From: Saururus chinensis
Lineage: Eukaryota > Streptophyta > Magnoliopsida > Piperales > Saururaceae
Direction of reading: 5' to 3'
DNA: 64,000 nt
NCBI GenBank assembly: GCA_035235625.1
Contig: CP141145.1
Location: forward strand, 25,484,563 to 25,548,562
Made by a program: the position numbers and the translations under genes. Under the pieces are notes generated by a model. The model was given only the letters and a program-made list of their open reading frames with translations, was not told the origin of the DNA and ran no database searches. This document shows, piece after piece, positions 48,201-61,773 of the stretch (positions are counted from its first letter, which is position 1; each line of letters opens with the position of its first letter).

Positions 48201-50084
48201 GTGCAGATCACAAATTTGGCCAGGCCTCATATCTGTGCGGCAAGTCTTCGTGGGCAAATAGATCAGGAATTCGATCCAAAAGCAGATGAATTGTAATATG
48301 TTTTACTGTTTTTAATGGAGTGTAACTGACAATACACAATTTATAAAGTAGACTCAACTATTTTAATGTAATTCCCTATCGTGTAATATGTGATATCCAA
48401 TCGTGTAATCAACTACGCAACTTTACTTTAGTTGTGTAACTGCTAACACGACTCATGCACATACGGGTAATGTAGGATTCATATTGTGTAATCAGCACAA
48501 TGCATATACATAAGTCATGTTGCTAATAACACAAAGCCATATTAAGTCATCTAAGTTAGGTGACAGCTTGTGTAGGCAACAACACGCTAAGGGCCATGTT
48601 GTGTCATCTTTTAGTCGAGCGTTGTTTACATTGTGTTATGAACCACACAATAGTCCCATTGGTTGTGTATCCAATTAGATAAAATCCATTTAGGACATGC
48701 CATATTAGTGCGATGACTGTGCCATCGATAACTTGACTATATATTTATTATGACACTGATAATGCAAGAAGGAGCCCCAAAATTGCAATAAATGGACTAG
48801 GGGACACAGTTGTATGGGAAAAAATACTAACTTTTATTAATACTATTCTTTACAGAACATGAGTCCATTCCAATGATAATATTCTTTAAAAATAAAAAAA
48901 ACCATCAGACGACCACCATCTGCGTTCCTCTTCCACGCTATGTTTGTAAGTTTCAACATTTGCGTCCTGGAGATCGTCCACCACTAACTGCAAGGGAGAG
49001 AGAAAAACACAGTCAAAACAAAAGAAAATTAATATGAATATTCTACAAAAGAACGTACACCAACTGTCTCTATGACCACAACTTGGTCAACAACCAAATA
49101 AAATGCGATTAGACAATTAGGACATTGAAATAGCACTAGACTATGATCCGTCCTCCCCAGAGGTGGATGAGGACCTCACTAGTCTACTCATCTGCCAATT
49201 GGGGTTGACAAATCCATGATCAATGTCATTTCCATGTCCAGATCGCCCTGCATTTTATTCAAATGGCTGACCATATTGTGCTCAAGGAGACGAATGTTGT
49301 TCAATCCGTCCCAAGCATTATCCAGACAATCTCTGGTAGTCTCACTGATTTGGGTCTTGATATAACCAGAGGTCTAGATTTATAATGGCCAATTGGCGTC
49401 AAGGCCAGCATCAAAAATTGGGGAGGTGTCCGTACGAATTGGTGACTCGGACTTAGGGAGTGACTCTTCGGAAATTGGAGTTAATCTAATGCTATTGTTG
49501 TGTTATCGATATTATGATGTTAAAGATATCATGTAATTGGTAGCACACAATACAAGAAAAGTATAATATGCATTGCAAGTCTTTTCTTATCGTGTAATTG
49601 GTAGCACGTCAACCCTTTGGGCGTGTTACCGATTACACGATATGTATACATAATAGAATGTAGACAAAAAATCAAACTATGTTATCGACATCACGATTGG
49701 CGATTAGGTTGTGCTATCAATAACATGATGCATAAACAAAGTAGTGTTTCTAAGAACACGACCGTTGTTTACATCATGTTATGAAGAACATGATCTTCCT
49801 TACTTCATTGCAAATATTTAAGGAGACATTGCCACTTATAATATTATCCTATATCCCCAAATCTGATTGTCATACATCAATTGTCAACTGACTATGAGCA
49901 CAAGGTTTGGGTTAGTATTAGAGAAAGCTCATAATTAATTACAAGTAAAACTTACTTTTGGTTTTGAGTAGTTTAACATGTTTATGAGTTTATTTTCAAA
50001 GATTTGAGCTTGTAGATTAAAATAAAAATGTAAATTTTTAATAGCTCCACTGGCTAGTTTATGATTGGTATTGCTAGATTCCAA

Positions 50085-50295
50085 CAGGGAGGAAGAGAAG
50101 GCGACTGAAGAGGGGGGAGGAGGAGGAGAAGGAGAAGGGGGAGGAGAGAAGGAAAAAGAAGAGGAGGAGGTGACAGAAGAGGGGTGGAGGAGAAGGGTGA
50201 CGGTGGCGGAGAAGGTGAAGATGAAATATGATGAAACAGAGTAAGCGGCAAAGACGATGAAGTTGGTGGTAGCACCGGTGGCGGAGGTGGTGGAA
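50085..50295. repeat. GGA/GAA-rich purine tract
   Basis: Purine-rich (GGAGGA, GAAGAAGAGG, GGTGGCGGAG) low-complexity block just right of element B. Open minus frames here are Pro/Ser/Leu-rich artefacts of composition. Confidence 0.85.
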
Positions 50296-50908
50296 ATGAG
50301 AAAGGGGCAATTTAGATAATTTATGCCACATGTGTGGATGTTTACATGCACATAAGGCCATTTTGTGAATTACTTGAAAGTAGGAGACATTTTGTATAAT
50401 ATATTGTATTCAAAGGCCATTTTGACGAATTCCTCTTTTAATAAAATAGACAAAACTTGAAGTTAAAAATGGGCTAAAATATTTTTATATTAAATCAAAA
50501 TTTCAAAACCCTACCCACCTCTCCATTGTTGCCCCGTCACTGTTGCCTTTTTTTACCAGGCTGCCATATTTGGTAGTGCGATACATTGGTCATAGGCTCA
50601 TGCCATTTTTTACCGTTAAAGCAAACTTAAATTGAATGTAAACTCTAGGGGTAGTTGTATTATTTTTTAATAATTGGTGGCAAACTAGTTAAACAAGAGT
50701 TTTTTCATGAGTAATAAAAAGCAAAACCATGTGTACCTAGGCCAGTCAAATTGAGGCAGGGTTTTACAAACATTAGGCTGCCAAAAGGGGCCTAATAGTA
50801 GTTTTTCATATAAAAAAAATTGGGGAGGGGGACATTGGAGGGAGAGGCGGGTTGGGGAGTGGTGAGAGGAGAGGACCCATATTCTCAATGCACATTCACG
50901 TTATACTA

Positions 50909-51107
50909 CTACCTCTATCCCATATTAATAGCTATATTTAGAAAAATATTAGTTTTTTTAATGGTAAAACCCATATCTAAGAGAAGGGAAAATAAATTTA
51001 TGATTTTCTTTTTCGATACCCAATCATTTAAATTAAACAAAATGGAGCTATTAATATGGAACAAACTTTTTCGCTAAATAGAGCTATTAATTTAAGAATG
51101 AGGGAAT
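50909..51107. mobile_element. MITE, Stowaway-like, family 1 copy
   Basis: Ends TACCTCTATCCCATATTAAT and ATTAATTTAAGAATGAGGGA, with the interior gctaaatagagctattaatt and tggtaaaacccatatctaag. Nearly the same as the 7.0 kb copy. Confidence 0.78.
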
Positions 51108-51949
51108 ATATGATTAATGCAGTTAAAATAGGTATGTTTCGTATAAGGCTCCCAAGTGTCATTGTTTTGAATGAGGATATGGATAGAATCGTATGTAATA
51201 TGAAGCCTATACTAACCAAAATTTATCAATTTTAAATTATTATAAAGATTTGTACTAATTCAATCCATTCAAATAGAGTCTACAATTCATTTAAAAATGC
51301 ACTTTTATCATTTTTATATATATTTTGAGTTCCTATTATCTTGTTTGTATGTGGTCAATTCCATCACTTATTCTTAGCCTTTGGATTATCTCATGGAAAA
51401 TATCACGTAGTTGTTACTAGTTCCTCCAGTTATTTCTAAAGAGGGAAAAATGATAAATTTTTAGACTTCATTTGACTGATCTTAATATAAATCAAATGGG
51501 CCCATAAAAAGGAATGATTAGACTTAAAAACAAAGTTTTGATTGTTTTTATTAAAAACATTTTTTATGATTGTTTAAAAACATTTTTGATGATTGTTTAA
51601 ACTTTAGTAATAATGCTTTAACAAGACAAATAATCCTTTTTTCTATGACTTCTTCAACACATAATAAATACCTAAGTAAGCAAATCTTCATCCATGCCAT
51701 GGCAATTTGCAAGCTGAATTAAGCCAATAGTGGGTCCTTCCAAGTCCCTAAAATGGCATGAACTGGTCCATCTAATACAGCACACTTGTGGTTTGAACTT
51801 TTTTGTACAATGAGGCCACTTTATGGCATTTATAAGACTCCCTTTATCCCACATTAATAGTATTATTTATTTTTTACAAAAATAAACTAAAATTAATATA
51901 TTTTAAAAATTTAATAGAGCTAGTAAATATAATATAAAATATATCATTA

Positions 51950-52045
51950 AAAACCCAACACCCTAGATGGATTTGAACATGGGGACTCTACCCCGACAGG
52001 TGAGAGAGGTCTATCCATCCAACACGATATGCTTGGATATTCCTT
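51950..52045 (-). mobile_element. Possible tRNA-derived SINE head
   Basis: On the minus strand, GTTGGATGGATAGACC followed by GTTCAAATCCATC looks like the A- and B-box part of a tRNA-related SINE (B-box consensus GTTCRANNC). An AT-rich tail follows to the left. Short motif evidence only. Confidence 0.4.
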
Positions 52046-52269
52046 GACTTGCTAAAACTTCAAAGCAAACTTCTAATTGTTTTTGCTTAAAAAAATCAAT
52101 AATTATTTAAACCAATAATAATGTTACAACTTGACACAAATAGAAGAAGCCTATCTAAAAATTGAAACCAAATTAGTCTCTTAATTAATCCTTTTCCTTA
52201 AAATTTTCTGCCATAAAATAATTTTATTGATGAGAGTTAGCCACCTCTTATTTTAACCAGTTTAGCTTA

Positions 52270-53135
52270 TATATATGAATCCCGTTTATAAACGCCCGGG
52301 CTCATCTAAGGTATAAACGCCCAAACCGTCTGATTAAGATCCAATCGTTGAGGTGCTTAACCATGGTTAACGAGCCCATATCCCTCGAGCCCTCAGCTCC
52401 TTCTCTTGGGACAACCTCCCCTGCCGACCCTTGCCACCCCGCAATGGATCCCTCTTAGTCGCCTATCCCCCAACCTCCCACCTCCCGGAGCTTCTGTTAT
52501 GCCGTCCGCCACCAACCTCTTATCCAGTGGGTTCCCCGTTGTCCCCTGCTTAGAAGACCTCTGGCTTTCTACTCCGTTGGGCCCGCTACTGGTGAGCAAT
52601 CGGGCTCCTTTACGGCAGGTTCAAGGGCTTCCCAATCTCCGATCACCTCTTGCCGCCACAGCTACCCCTTCCAGCCAGCCCGTGACAATCAACACCTTTG
52701 GATCTGGCAAGTCGCCAACCCTCTTGTGCCACTTTGGAGCTACCCCTTGCCCTCTTGCGATTACGACCACCTCCAGAGGTGGCGCTACCCCTTCCTGCCA
52801 TCCCGCAATGGATGAGCACCTTCTTCTTTGGATCTCTAAAGTCACCAACCCAATCTTGGACCTGCATGGCTGCATCGTACCCTTCGCTCATAAAACCTAC
52901 CCCACTTCAAATCGGCTCAAGGCTTCCTAATATTTGGCCCGTTCTTTGCTCCCGCTACAACGCTCCGGCTGGCTGTTTTCTCCTCTGCATGACTAGTGGC
53001 TTCCCTGTCCCTCCTCATAAGGTATTTTTGTTGTTCCATTTTGACGTTTTGACTCTTCATTTCCTTTTGTGCATTGTGAAAGCTTAGATTTTGCTGATCT
53101 ACTGCCAGAGACAACAATCATCCTTTTTTTTTTCT
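52270..53135. other. GC-rich block of unknown origin
   Basis: The 52385-52990 part is C-rich and open over 174 codons on the plus strand (Pro/Ser/Leu/Thr-rich). No domain, no splice pattern and similar openness on the minus strand, so I do not call a gene. Its start (taaacgcccgggctcat) resembles the arm of the 27.36 kb foldback element, which may mean captured or repeat-derived DNA. Confidence 0.4.
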
Positions 53136-53509
53136 GAAAGTTAGGATATGCTACTAAAGACAACTATCCTGCTATTTGTGCATTGTGAAATTTTCGATTT
53201 AGCCAATCTACTCCCATTTTTTCTAAAAGTTAAGATCTGCTACCGTATATGATAATCATGCTACCACTCCTATACCATTTGTTAGGCATCTCTTCATTGT
53301 CGTATCATTTGTTCTCATGCAACGTGTTCACGTGATGCGTTGAGTTAATCTGGTTTGGCAATAATTTGGATGAGCTCTTTCTATTTCTCTTTGCTTTTCT
53401 ATGTGATAAGTGTGACATTTTGTTTATAGAAAAGTTTTAATAAAATTACCTAGTTAATGAACCAGATTTATTTTTTAAGATTTAGAAGTTCACATGCTTA
53501 ATCAAGAAG

Positions 53510-53790
53510 ATGATGAGGGTGACGACCCCGTTGTGCAAGGGCTGGACCAGGCGGTCATCAACTCTTACCCAAGTTCACATGCTCCCAGTCTTCCAAGGAC
53601 CGTCCCATGGTGAACTCTGATACTGTAAGCTCCATTTGCCTCATCAACTACAAGGAGGGGGAGATGCTGCCCACCTTTTTGTGTTGATGCCTGGCTCCGC
53701 CTCAACACCTCCTGCCCATCTATCAGACCTCCCTCCTCCTGACTCCCATCTCCACCTTGCTGGTCAAGGTAGTCCCCTTCTCCCAGTACC
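53510..53790 (+). pseudogene. ATL-type RING-H2 E3 ligase remnant
   Basis: Plus-strand pieces match ATL proteins in order but in different frames. GLDQAVINSYP corresponds to the GLD motif. Then comes SICLINYKEGEMLP, the first half of the RING with one Cys pair. Finally VDAWLRLNTSCPS corresponds to the second half, ending where CPxCR is expected. The central histidine part (xxCxHxFHxxC) is deleted and there are frameshifts and stops. ATL proteins are membrane-bound ubiquitin ligases; this copy is dead. Confidence 0.75.
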
Positions 53791-54065
53791 TTTCATAGAA
53801 CTTGAAAGCTTTGCATAAATTGTTGAAACTTATTACTGAATTCGTAATCACAGAATTCTTTTTAGTATGTATTTTTGTGTCTATTTTATGATGTTTTTGT
53901 TTGGTTTCAAATGTTAGCAATGTGTACCGAGAAAATGCATAATTGATATTAGGTCTATTGTAGGCACCTAGCTATCTTAAGTTTGACCTTTTACCTAATA
54001 TAATTCTAACGGTTAAAACTGTGGGCAGATTTTGAGCCTACCATTGAATACTTACTTAGGAAGTT

Positions 54066-54823
54066 TTGCTGTATCAAATTAAGAGAACACTAGGATGGAA
54101 GAGTAATCCTATGTCAATTGAGCTAAGAGCAGCATGTAATGGCTTCCTAGCAGGTCTTCTGTCTACTGCAGGCTATATTGGAGGTAACCAAGCTTCTACT
54201 CCACTCACAGATCTGTGTCTGTTCCTCAATTGTTTATTGTACTGTAATTAATTCTTATTTAAAGATTACAGGACTTGGCTATAGAAATGTTATAGTAGTT
54301 GGGGCAGAAGCACCTTCCAGTTATGTAGATTGGATAGATAGAGGTATATTATCTTTGGTGACAGAGCTAGTGCTACAGCTGTACAGGTACTTGAGGCTTC
54401 ATTTCTTCTTGTTTGACTTAAAACCTTGAAATCATGTCACTTTTTAGTTTGCATTCATCAAAATTTTAGTCCTACGTGACATCAGAAATTGTAGTGTCAT
54501 TTCATTATTGGTTTTATAAAATGAAATGTTTTTTAATGTACAAATCAATGTACAGAACCTGAAAAGATTTGATTCGTCTGCCAGAATTATTTTTTCCATT
54601 TTATATGACCCAATATATGTTCACAACATTAAACTAATTGAGTGTGTGCAAATAATTTTTTTGAATTTGTTTGTTTGTTTGTCTTCCTATATATCCTTTG
54701 TGCTTTACATGATTTGAAGATAAATTTCTAAATGACTGAACCTTCTCTTTTAGTGCAGGCCTGTGATGCCAGTGAGGACTCAATTTTTAGATTTGACTCT
54801 TTCAGTGATGGTGATGGCCAATG
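54066..54823 (+). pseudogene. 3-ketoacyl-ACP synthase III (KAS III) remnant
   Basis: Three exon-like pieces: up to 54183 (IKRTLGWKSNP, then the active-site Cys in RAACNGFLAGLLSTAGYIGG), 54272-54386 (GLGYRNVIVVGAEAPSSYVD, WIDRG) and 54759-54823 (ACDASEDSIFRFDSFSDGDG). GT/AG sites persist. In the second piece a one-base frameshift after DRGI separates it from FGDRASATAVQ. The N-terminal part and the whole C-terminal half with the catalytic His and Asn are missing. KAS III makes the first condensation of plastid fatty acid synthesis; this fragment cannot. Confidence 0.85.
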
Positions 54824-54953
54824 GTGTGTGAGCTCTTGAAATTTGTTTACCTAAAGGATTAAAATAATTTGCTTCCTTTGCATATTTAATAAATGTTGTT
54901 CTAACTAGCAATTTATTTTGCAAAATTTAATTCTCATTATTGTTAATACATGA

Positions 54954-55400
<447 letters not shown>

Positions 55401-55696
55401 TTGTTATTAAATAAAAGTAACTTATATATTGTACTTAAAAATGTAAATGCACGAGAACAAGATTTGGGGATGTATGCTATTTTTTGCCCTGAATAACAAT
55501 CCATCACTTTTTTGTATATATTTTTAACTACAATTTGTAGTTGTATTTCATTTAATTTATCACAAGCAATTAGGAAGTCTTGGTAAAAGTTTTTATAGTC
55601 TTTAGTCTTGATAGTGATGTATTTGGTGGAGTTGAGATAGATTTAGCTTGTATTTCTTACAAATTATCCCAAGGTGATATGATAGGTAGCTAGTGC

Positions 55697-55758
55697 AATA
55701 TGTACAATGGATTAAAGATGGTTGCATAATATGTACAATGGATTAAAGATGGTTGCAT
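55697..55758. repeat. 31-bp tandem duplication
   Basis: Two identical adjacent 31-bp units (AATATGTACAATGGATTAAA...) at 55697 and 55728. Perfect identity suggests a recent event. Confidence 0.9.
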
Positions 55759-55759
55759 A

Positions 55760-57915
55760 GAGCCAGTAAAAAATCTCTTTCAAGACCTAAACCACAGATA
55801 TAAATTACATGCTTTTAATAATTAGAATACAAGAAGTGCACAAAAATATTGACTCCATTACATCACATAAACCCCTTTAACGGAGAAAACTTCATTTTGA
55901 CCTAAGGCTTGAACAGTATAAACTTAGATCTCATAGAAGGCTTCTGTTATGTTGGATGACATTTTTCTATTACGTCCATGAGAAAAGAAGACATGGATAC
56001 ATTGTTGCAAACACATGGAGTGTGTTCGTTTCAATTGAAAAAATTTTGATGGCATTCTTCTTCATTTTGCTCCTAAATTTCTTTTATTGCAAACCTCTCC
56101 CATGAAGATTCACATGGTACTTTTGGAGGAAGCCCACACATCTAATTCACCATAAAGCACGAGAAAGTCCTGCAAACGCAAAGTACATAAGTTACTAAGA
56201 AATGGGAATGAAGCAAAATTTTATTACTATGCTTAGCTATCCATCTCAGTTCTCACAATAGGAAATTTAAAACATACTCTAAAAGTTTCGTACAGAGAAA
56301 CAAAATTAAAGAAGAATAAATAAAAACAAGAACAACCAAAATATAAAACAAAATGTGTATTTACCCACCGCAGGGCATTTATCGACAAATCCAAAACTCC
56401 CAACGTTGAAACCTCCCCACTTTTTGACTGGCATTAAAGTGCCAGTGGCAAAGTCCCGTATTCTTGTAACATTTTTCTTTTGGGGACTCTTTTAATTGTC
56501 CAGAGAATCTACTTCATGTTACAGCTTAGTTGCATTTACAAGCATTTGTGATTTACAACTAATCCACCTAATTTTGTCCTCTCATTTGCATGAAATTAAT
56601 CTAACCTGAATTATGGGTGCAATGTAATTAAAATCTGTGTGCATATTATGGGAGCAAGGAAATAATGCACAGAACAATATTGCTTTTTAAGGATGTTGAA
56701 GTCCTTATACCACTTTTTAAGAAAATATTATGGGTTCAATAGACTTGCTCTAACTTTTTAATAACATGGATATACTATCAAATTTGCGTATTGAAAGGTC
56801 TGTAGTAGAAAAAATTGAAATGCCTATAGCATCCAACATTAACATAGAGACCACAGTGGCTTAGTGGGTGACACTTTTAAGTTCTCTTGATATGGTTGTT
56901 TTGTCTATAACCGAATTGAAACACTGATATTAGTGACCATTGCGCCAAAGATAATTGCTCCAGATCAAACCAATTGGCCCATAAATGATAATTGCTTCTA
57001 CCATCAAATAAACACAATGTCAAAAAAACTTACATGTCTAATTATAAGATAGTGATATCTAAAGCAACCATCCTCATTTTAGAATTTTGAAAGCCCTCGT
57101 CATCATCTCTTTTATAGGAATTTGAAATAGTTTCACCTTCAACAGCTTGCACAACTAAAATATCACTGCAAGGAAAAAAAGAATAAATAGTTGTCCAAAA
57201 AAATAAATAAATTTCATCTATCTAATGAAAAAATGCTCAGAAACTTTAAAGAGATAAAACCTTGAATCATGAGCTGCAGTACTTAAATAAAATTTTAAAC
57301 ACATTCCACAACAACAAATTATAATTGTAATACTTACAAAAGTTTCTTATATGATAAAACTTATTCACTGTCATTTAATAAACAAAACTACCAACTGACA
57401 TACAAAACCGTACTACAATAGTTTACAAATGGAATAAAAAATTTCAACATTGCTGGAATTGGTTATGTTGCTTCTAACTATGTGGCATCACAAACTCGCA
57501 TGTTCTCTAATACACCAAAACGCTTCTGTCTAGCTCTTTAGCAAGACTGTCCACTTTCAGTCTTTTGTTGTTGTCCTTCTCTCTATTCTTCTCCCTGTTG
57601 AACCATATTTGCGTCTAACCTTGTGGAAAATACAAAATAAACATTGTAACCAATAATTGATCCACTATTATTCAAGCATTGAAAGAATGAGTACTTTTTA
57701 TGACTGACTATATTCCAAACACAACACTAAAATCTGATCTTTAAATACATTATTATTCGGCAGGAGCAGTCCCCACCGTTTCCAAGTCTTTTAGAAATCA
57801 GCAATCATTAATATCAACAGTTTTTTCCATCTACAGACTATATTGAAATGTATTATATAAACTTCAGAAGCTATAGGGCATGAGCATTCATCTAATAGTA
57901 GATGTTTGAATTACC
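55760..57915. other. AT-rich, no gene recognised
   Basis: No convincing exon. It may contain diverged downstream exons of the minus-strand GTE remnant, since a donor follows QALMK at 57916, but I could not identify the conserved C-terminal segment of that family here. Confidence 0.4.
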
Positions 57916-59144
57916 TTCATTAAAGCTTGTCATGCAGCTTCTCTTTCAATTTCTAGCTTCTGTTTAGATATCTCAGCATCCTCTTCATCAGCTTGTCTGC
58001 GAGCATTCTCGGCAGCTTTGGCTTCAGCTTGCAGCCGAGCCCTCTCTGCATTTATAAGTAAATATGAAGTTATTATAAACATATAACCCATAAAGCCATA
58101 TCACTAATTCAAAAGTCACTGTAGGTTGCATTTAAATGGTCATAATATCATATACATAGCAACATTCTAGATCAAGTTCAAACCTTCTCTTCGCAGCTTC
58201 TCAAGCTCCTCCCTCTCTTTGCGCATTTTCTCAGGATCTTCTTTTTCACCCTGAGTTTGCAAAAGTTTGTTTAGCTAAATACATAAAGGGCATAATGATT
58301 GTCAAAAAAAGTATTCATAAAACCATCATAGGAACTCTAGGAAATCTAAGAAATTTATGAACATCGACCTTATCAAGAGTCTTCTCTCATGCTCTAAGAA
58401 TCGTATCAGCAAAGCGGCTGTGCATTAAAGCTGCATGATAGAGCTTTTCTGGGGAGACCTGTCTCCCACAAGAAGCATCCCTCCCCAAGGTGCACATACC
58501 ATTCACTAACAAGAATTTGGACATTATCAAATTCCGTTTTTCTATAGGTCACCATCTCATCCTCATCTAACCAAACTCGTCATAGGCTTACCCTCTTGGC
58601 TTCTCTCTGCCTCAATTGACATTAACCTTGAAGGCTTTGTACATCTTGGTCAAAAGCATCTTCAAAAGCTGAATGTGAAAAAATAAGTTCCACCTCTTCA
58701 AGTTAAAAAATGTCACCATTAAACAACTGCACATACTCCCTGCGCAGAGCAGATCCTTATATATTTTGGCACAACTCACCATTTTTCTCATGAGGGTCAA
58801 CAAGATCACTTCTCTCATGATCCAACGATTCTACCAAAGCAGCAGGTATCATGCATGTACGGAAATTTGATAATGAATATGTAAGTTTCCAACAGATTTA
58901 CCAGAAAACAGATAAAATCTCCCACACAATGAAGTCACTTTGTTGGAAGTATCAAATGATATACTTAAACCCACAAGGCAAATAAATATAAATGTACCAA
59001 AATCACCACCCAAGTGTCTATATCTATTAAATGTAGACACATGCAGCTTAGCAGCAGCAGAAAAATAATACCTTAATAGTGTTTGCAGCAGGGACAGTTT
59101 TACCGGTAGCAGATTTGCTTAAAGATGAGTTGTCAGAATCTGAA
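57916..59144 (-). pseudogene. GTE/BET transcription factor, C-terminal part, with stops
   Basis: Minus-strand exon-like pieces: about 59072-59144 (SDSDNSSLSKSATGK), about 58372-58470 (QVSPEKLYHAALMHSRFADT, EKTLDK), 58185-58254 (GEKEDPEKMRKEREELEKLR) and 57916-58048 (RARLQAEAKAAENARRQADE, ISKQKLEIEREAA-stop-QALMK). The order and text match the C-terminal coiled region of plant GTE bromodomain factors. Two TGA stops sit where the family has Arg (RA-R-EK and AA-R-QA), consistent with CGA to TGA. No bromodomain or NET domain was found to the right, so this is a truncated, decayed copy. Confidence 0.8.
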
Positions 59145-59149
59145 TCTAG

Positions 59150-61090
<1,941 letters not shown>

Positions 61091-61317
61091 TGGTAAATAT
61101 GAAACAATGACGGGAGACTTCTCACCTAATTCCATGGCCTTGCAATTTGCAATCGACTTAAGGTCGACCAATAATCGCTTAATCGGTCCTCCCAGTCCCT
61201 GAACCGGCCAGAACCGGTCCACCCAATGCAGCACACTCGGCGTCTCGGCCTCGACGTGCTTCCGCAAGGTCTTTCCTTCTCAGACTTGGGAAAAGGCGCG
61301 ACCTTTGTCCCTCTGCT

Positions 61318-61773
61318 ATGGCCGCATCCCTCCGCAAGCTTGTCAGCAGTTCTTCTCCTCCTCTACGAATACTCACCTCCGCTTTCAGAGACCCCGCAGC
61401 ATCCAATATCGCAGCCACTTTGTCGTCTCGTCCATCCCAGACTTACCCAGACGAGGAAATCGCCCCCCACCATCTGGGTTCAAGTGTCTCTCCTGGGTGC
61501 CGCTTGAATCAATGTGGTGCTGAGCCTGGCAAGGAGAATAGAGAGGATACCCTACTGGGTTCCATGCCTTTTCAGGTTTATTATCCCTGCTTCCCTTTCG
61601 TCCATCATGTGAATCCTGTTTTTATACCTGGGTCGGTTCCATCGGGCTCCGACGATGGGGACATAGGTCGGGAGACGACGATGTGGGCGGATAGCGTGAA
61701 GAAGAAGCGCAAGAAGAAGATGAACAAACACAAGTACAAGAAGCTCCGGAAGCGGCTTCGGCGTCAGACTTGA
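61318..61773 (+). CDS. Mitochondrial ribosomal protein mS38 / COX24-like
   Basis: Single-exon gene of 151 residues. The N-terminus MAASLRKLVSSSSPPLRILT is rich in Ala, Ser, Arg and Leu without acids, a typical mitochondrial targeting peptide. The middle is poorly structured (Ser, Pro, Gly). The last 30 residues, MWADSVKKKRKKKMNKHKYK followed by KLRKRLRRQT, are the very basic signature of the mS38/AURKAIP1/COX24 C-terminal domain. This segment binds rRNA in the small mitoribosomal subunit; yeast Cox24 also affects COX1 mRNA processing. The start is the first ATG giving a targeting peptide; overlapping longer frames in other phases lack any domain. The compound AT microsatellite lies just upstream. 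Confidence 0.9.
   Translation: MAASLRKLVSSSSPPLRILTSAFRDPAASNIAATLSSRPSQTYPDEEIAPHHLGSSVSPGCRLNQCGAEPGKENREDTLLGSMPFQVYYPCFPFVHHVNPVFIPGSVPSGSDDGDIGRETTMWADSVKKKRKKKMNKHKYKKLRKRLRRQT

Larger units (their letters stand above)
44300..49830. repeat. Dispersed palindromic CGTGTTAT / ATAACACG motif array, element B
   Basis: Same motif family as in element A. Clear examples are ATCGTGTTATGAATAACA near 44422, ATCGTGTATCTGATAACACG near 44493, and GCGTGTTACCGATTACACG near 49621. Dozens of weaker copies fall at 45360-45580, 46400-46560, 47500-47770, 48300-48770 and 49500-49800, mostly outside coding segments. Confidence 0.75.
43779..49940 (+). mobile_element. Mutator-like element B (DUF1985/Ulp1 family)
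   Basis: The left end GAGTATTTTCTATATTACAT matches the right end of element A (reverse complement GAGTTTTTTCTATATTACCT). Collinear homology follows through 5' leader, coding segments and palindrome-filled spacers, but in opposite orientation. The right end is uncertain: GTATTAGAGAAAGCTC at about 49923-49938 is a weak inverted match, and the 9-bp flanks AATCCTAAT and ATAATTAAT agree at only 5 of 9. This copy lacks the hAT insertion and keeps the protease exon. Confidence 0.72.

Noticed and set aside
49923..49947. Firm right boundary of Mutator-like element B
   Set aside because: The inverted match to the left end is weak and the 9-bp flanks agree at 5 of 9, so the end is given only as approximate.
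52393..52930. Opposed long frames at 52.4-52.9 kb
   Set aside because: Both strands open because of C-rich composition; neither has a domain. Kept only as an observation.
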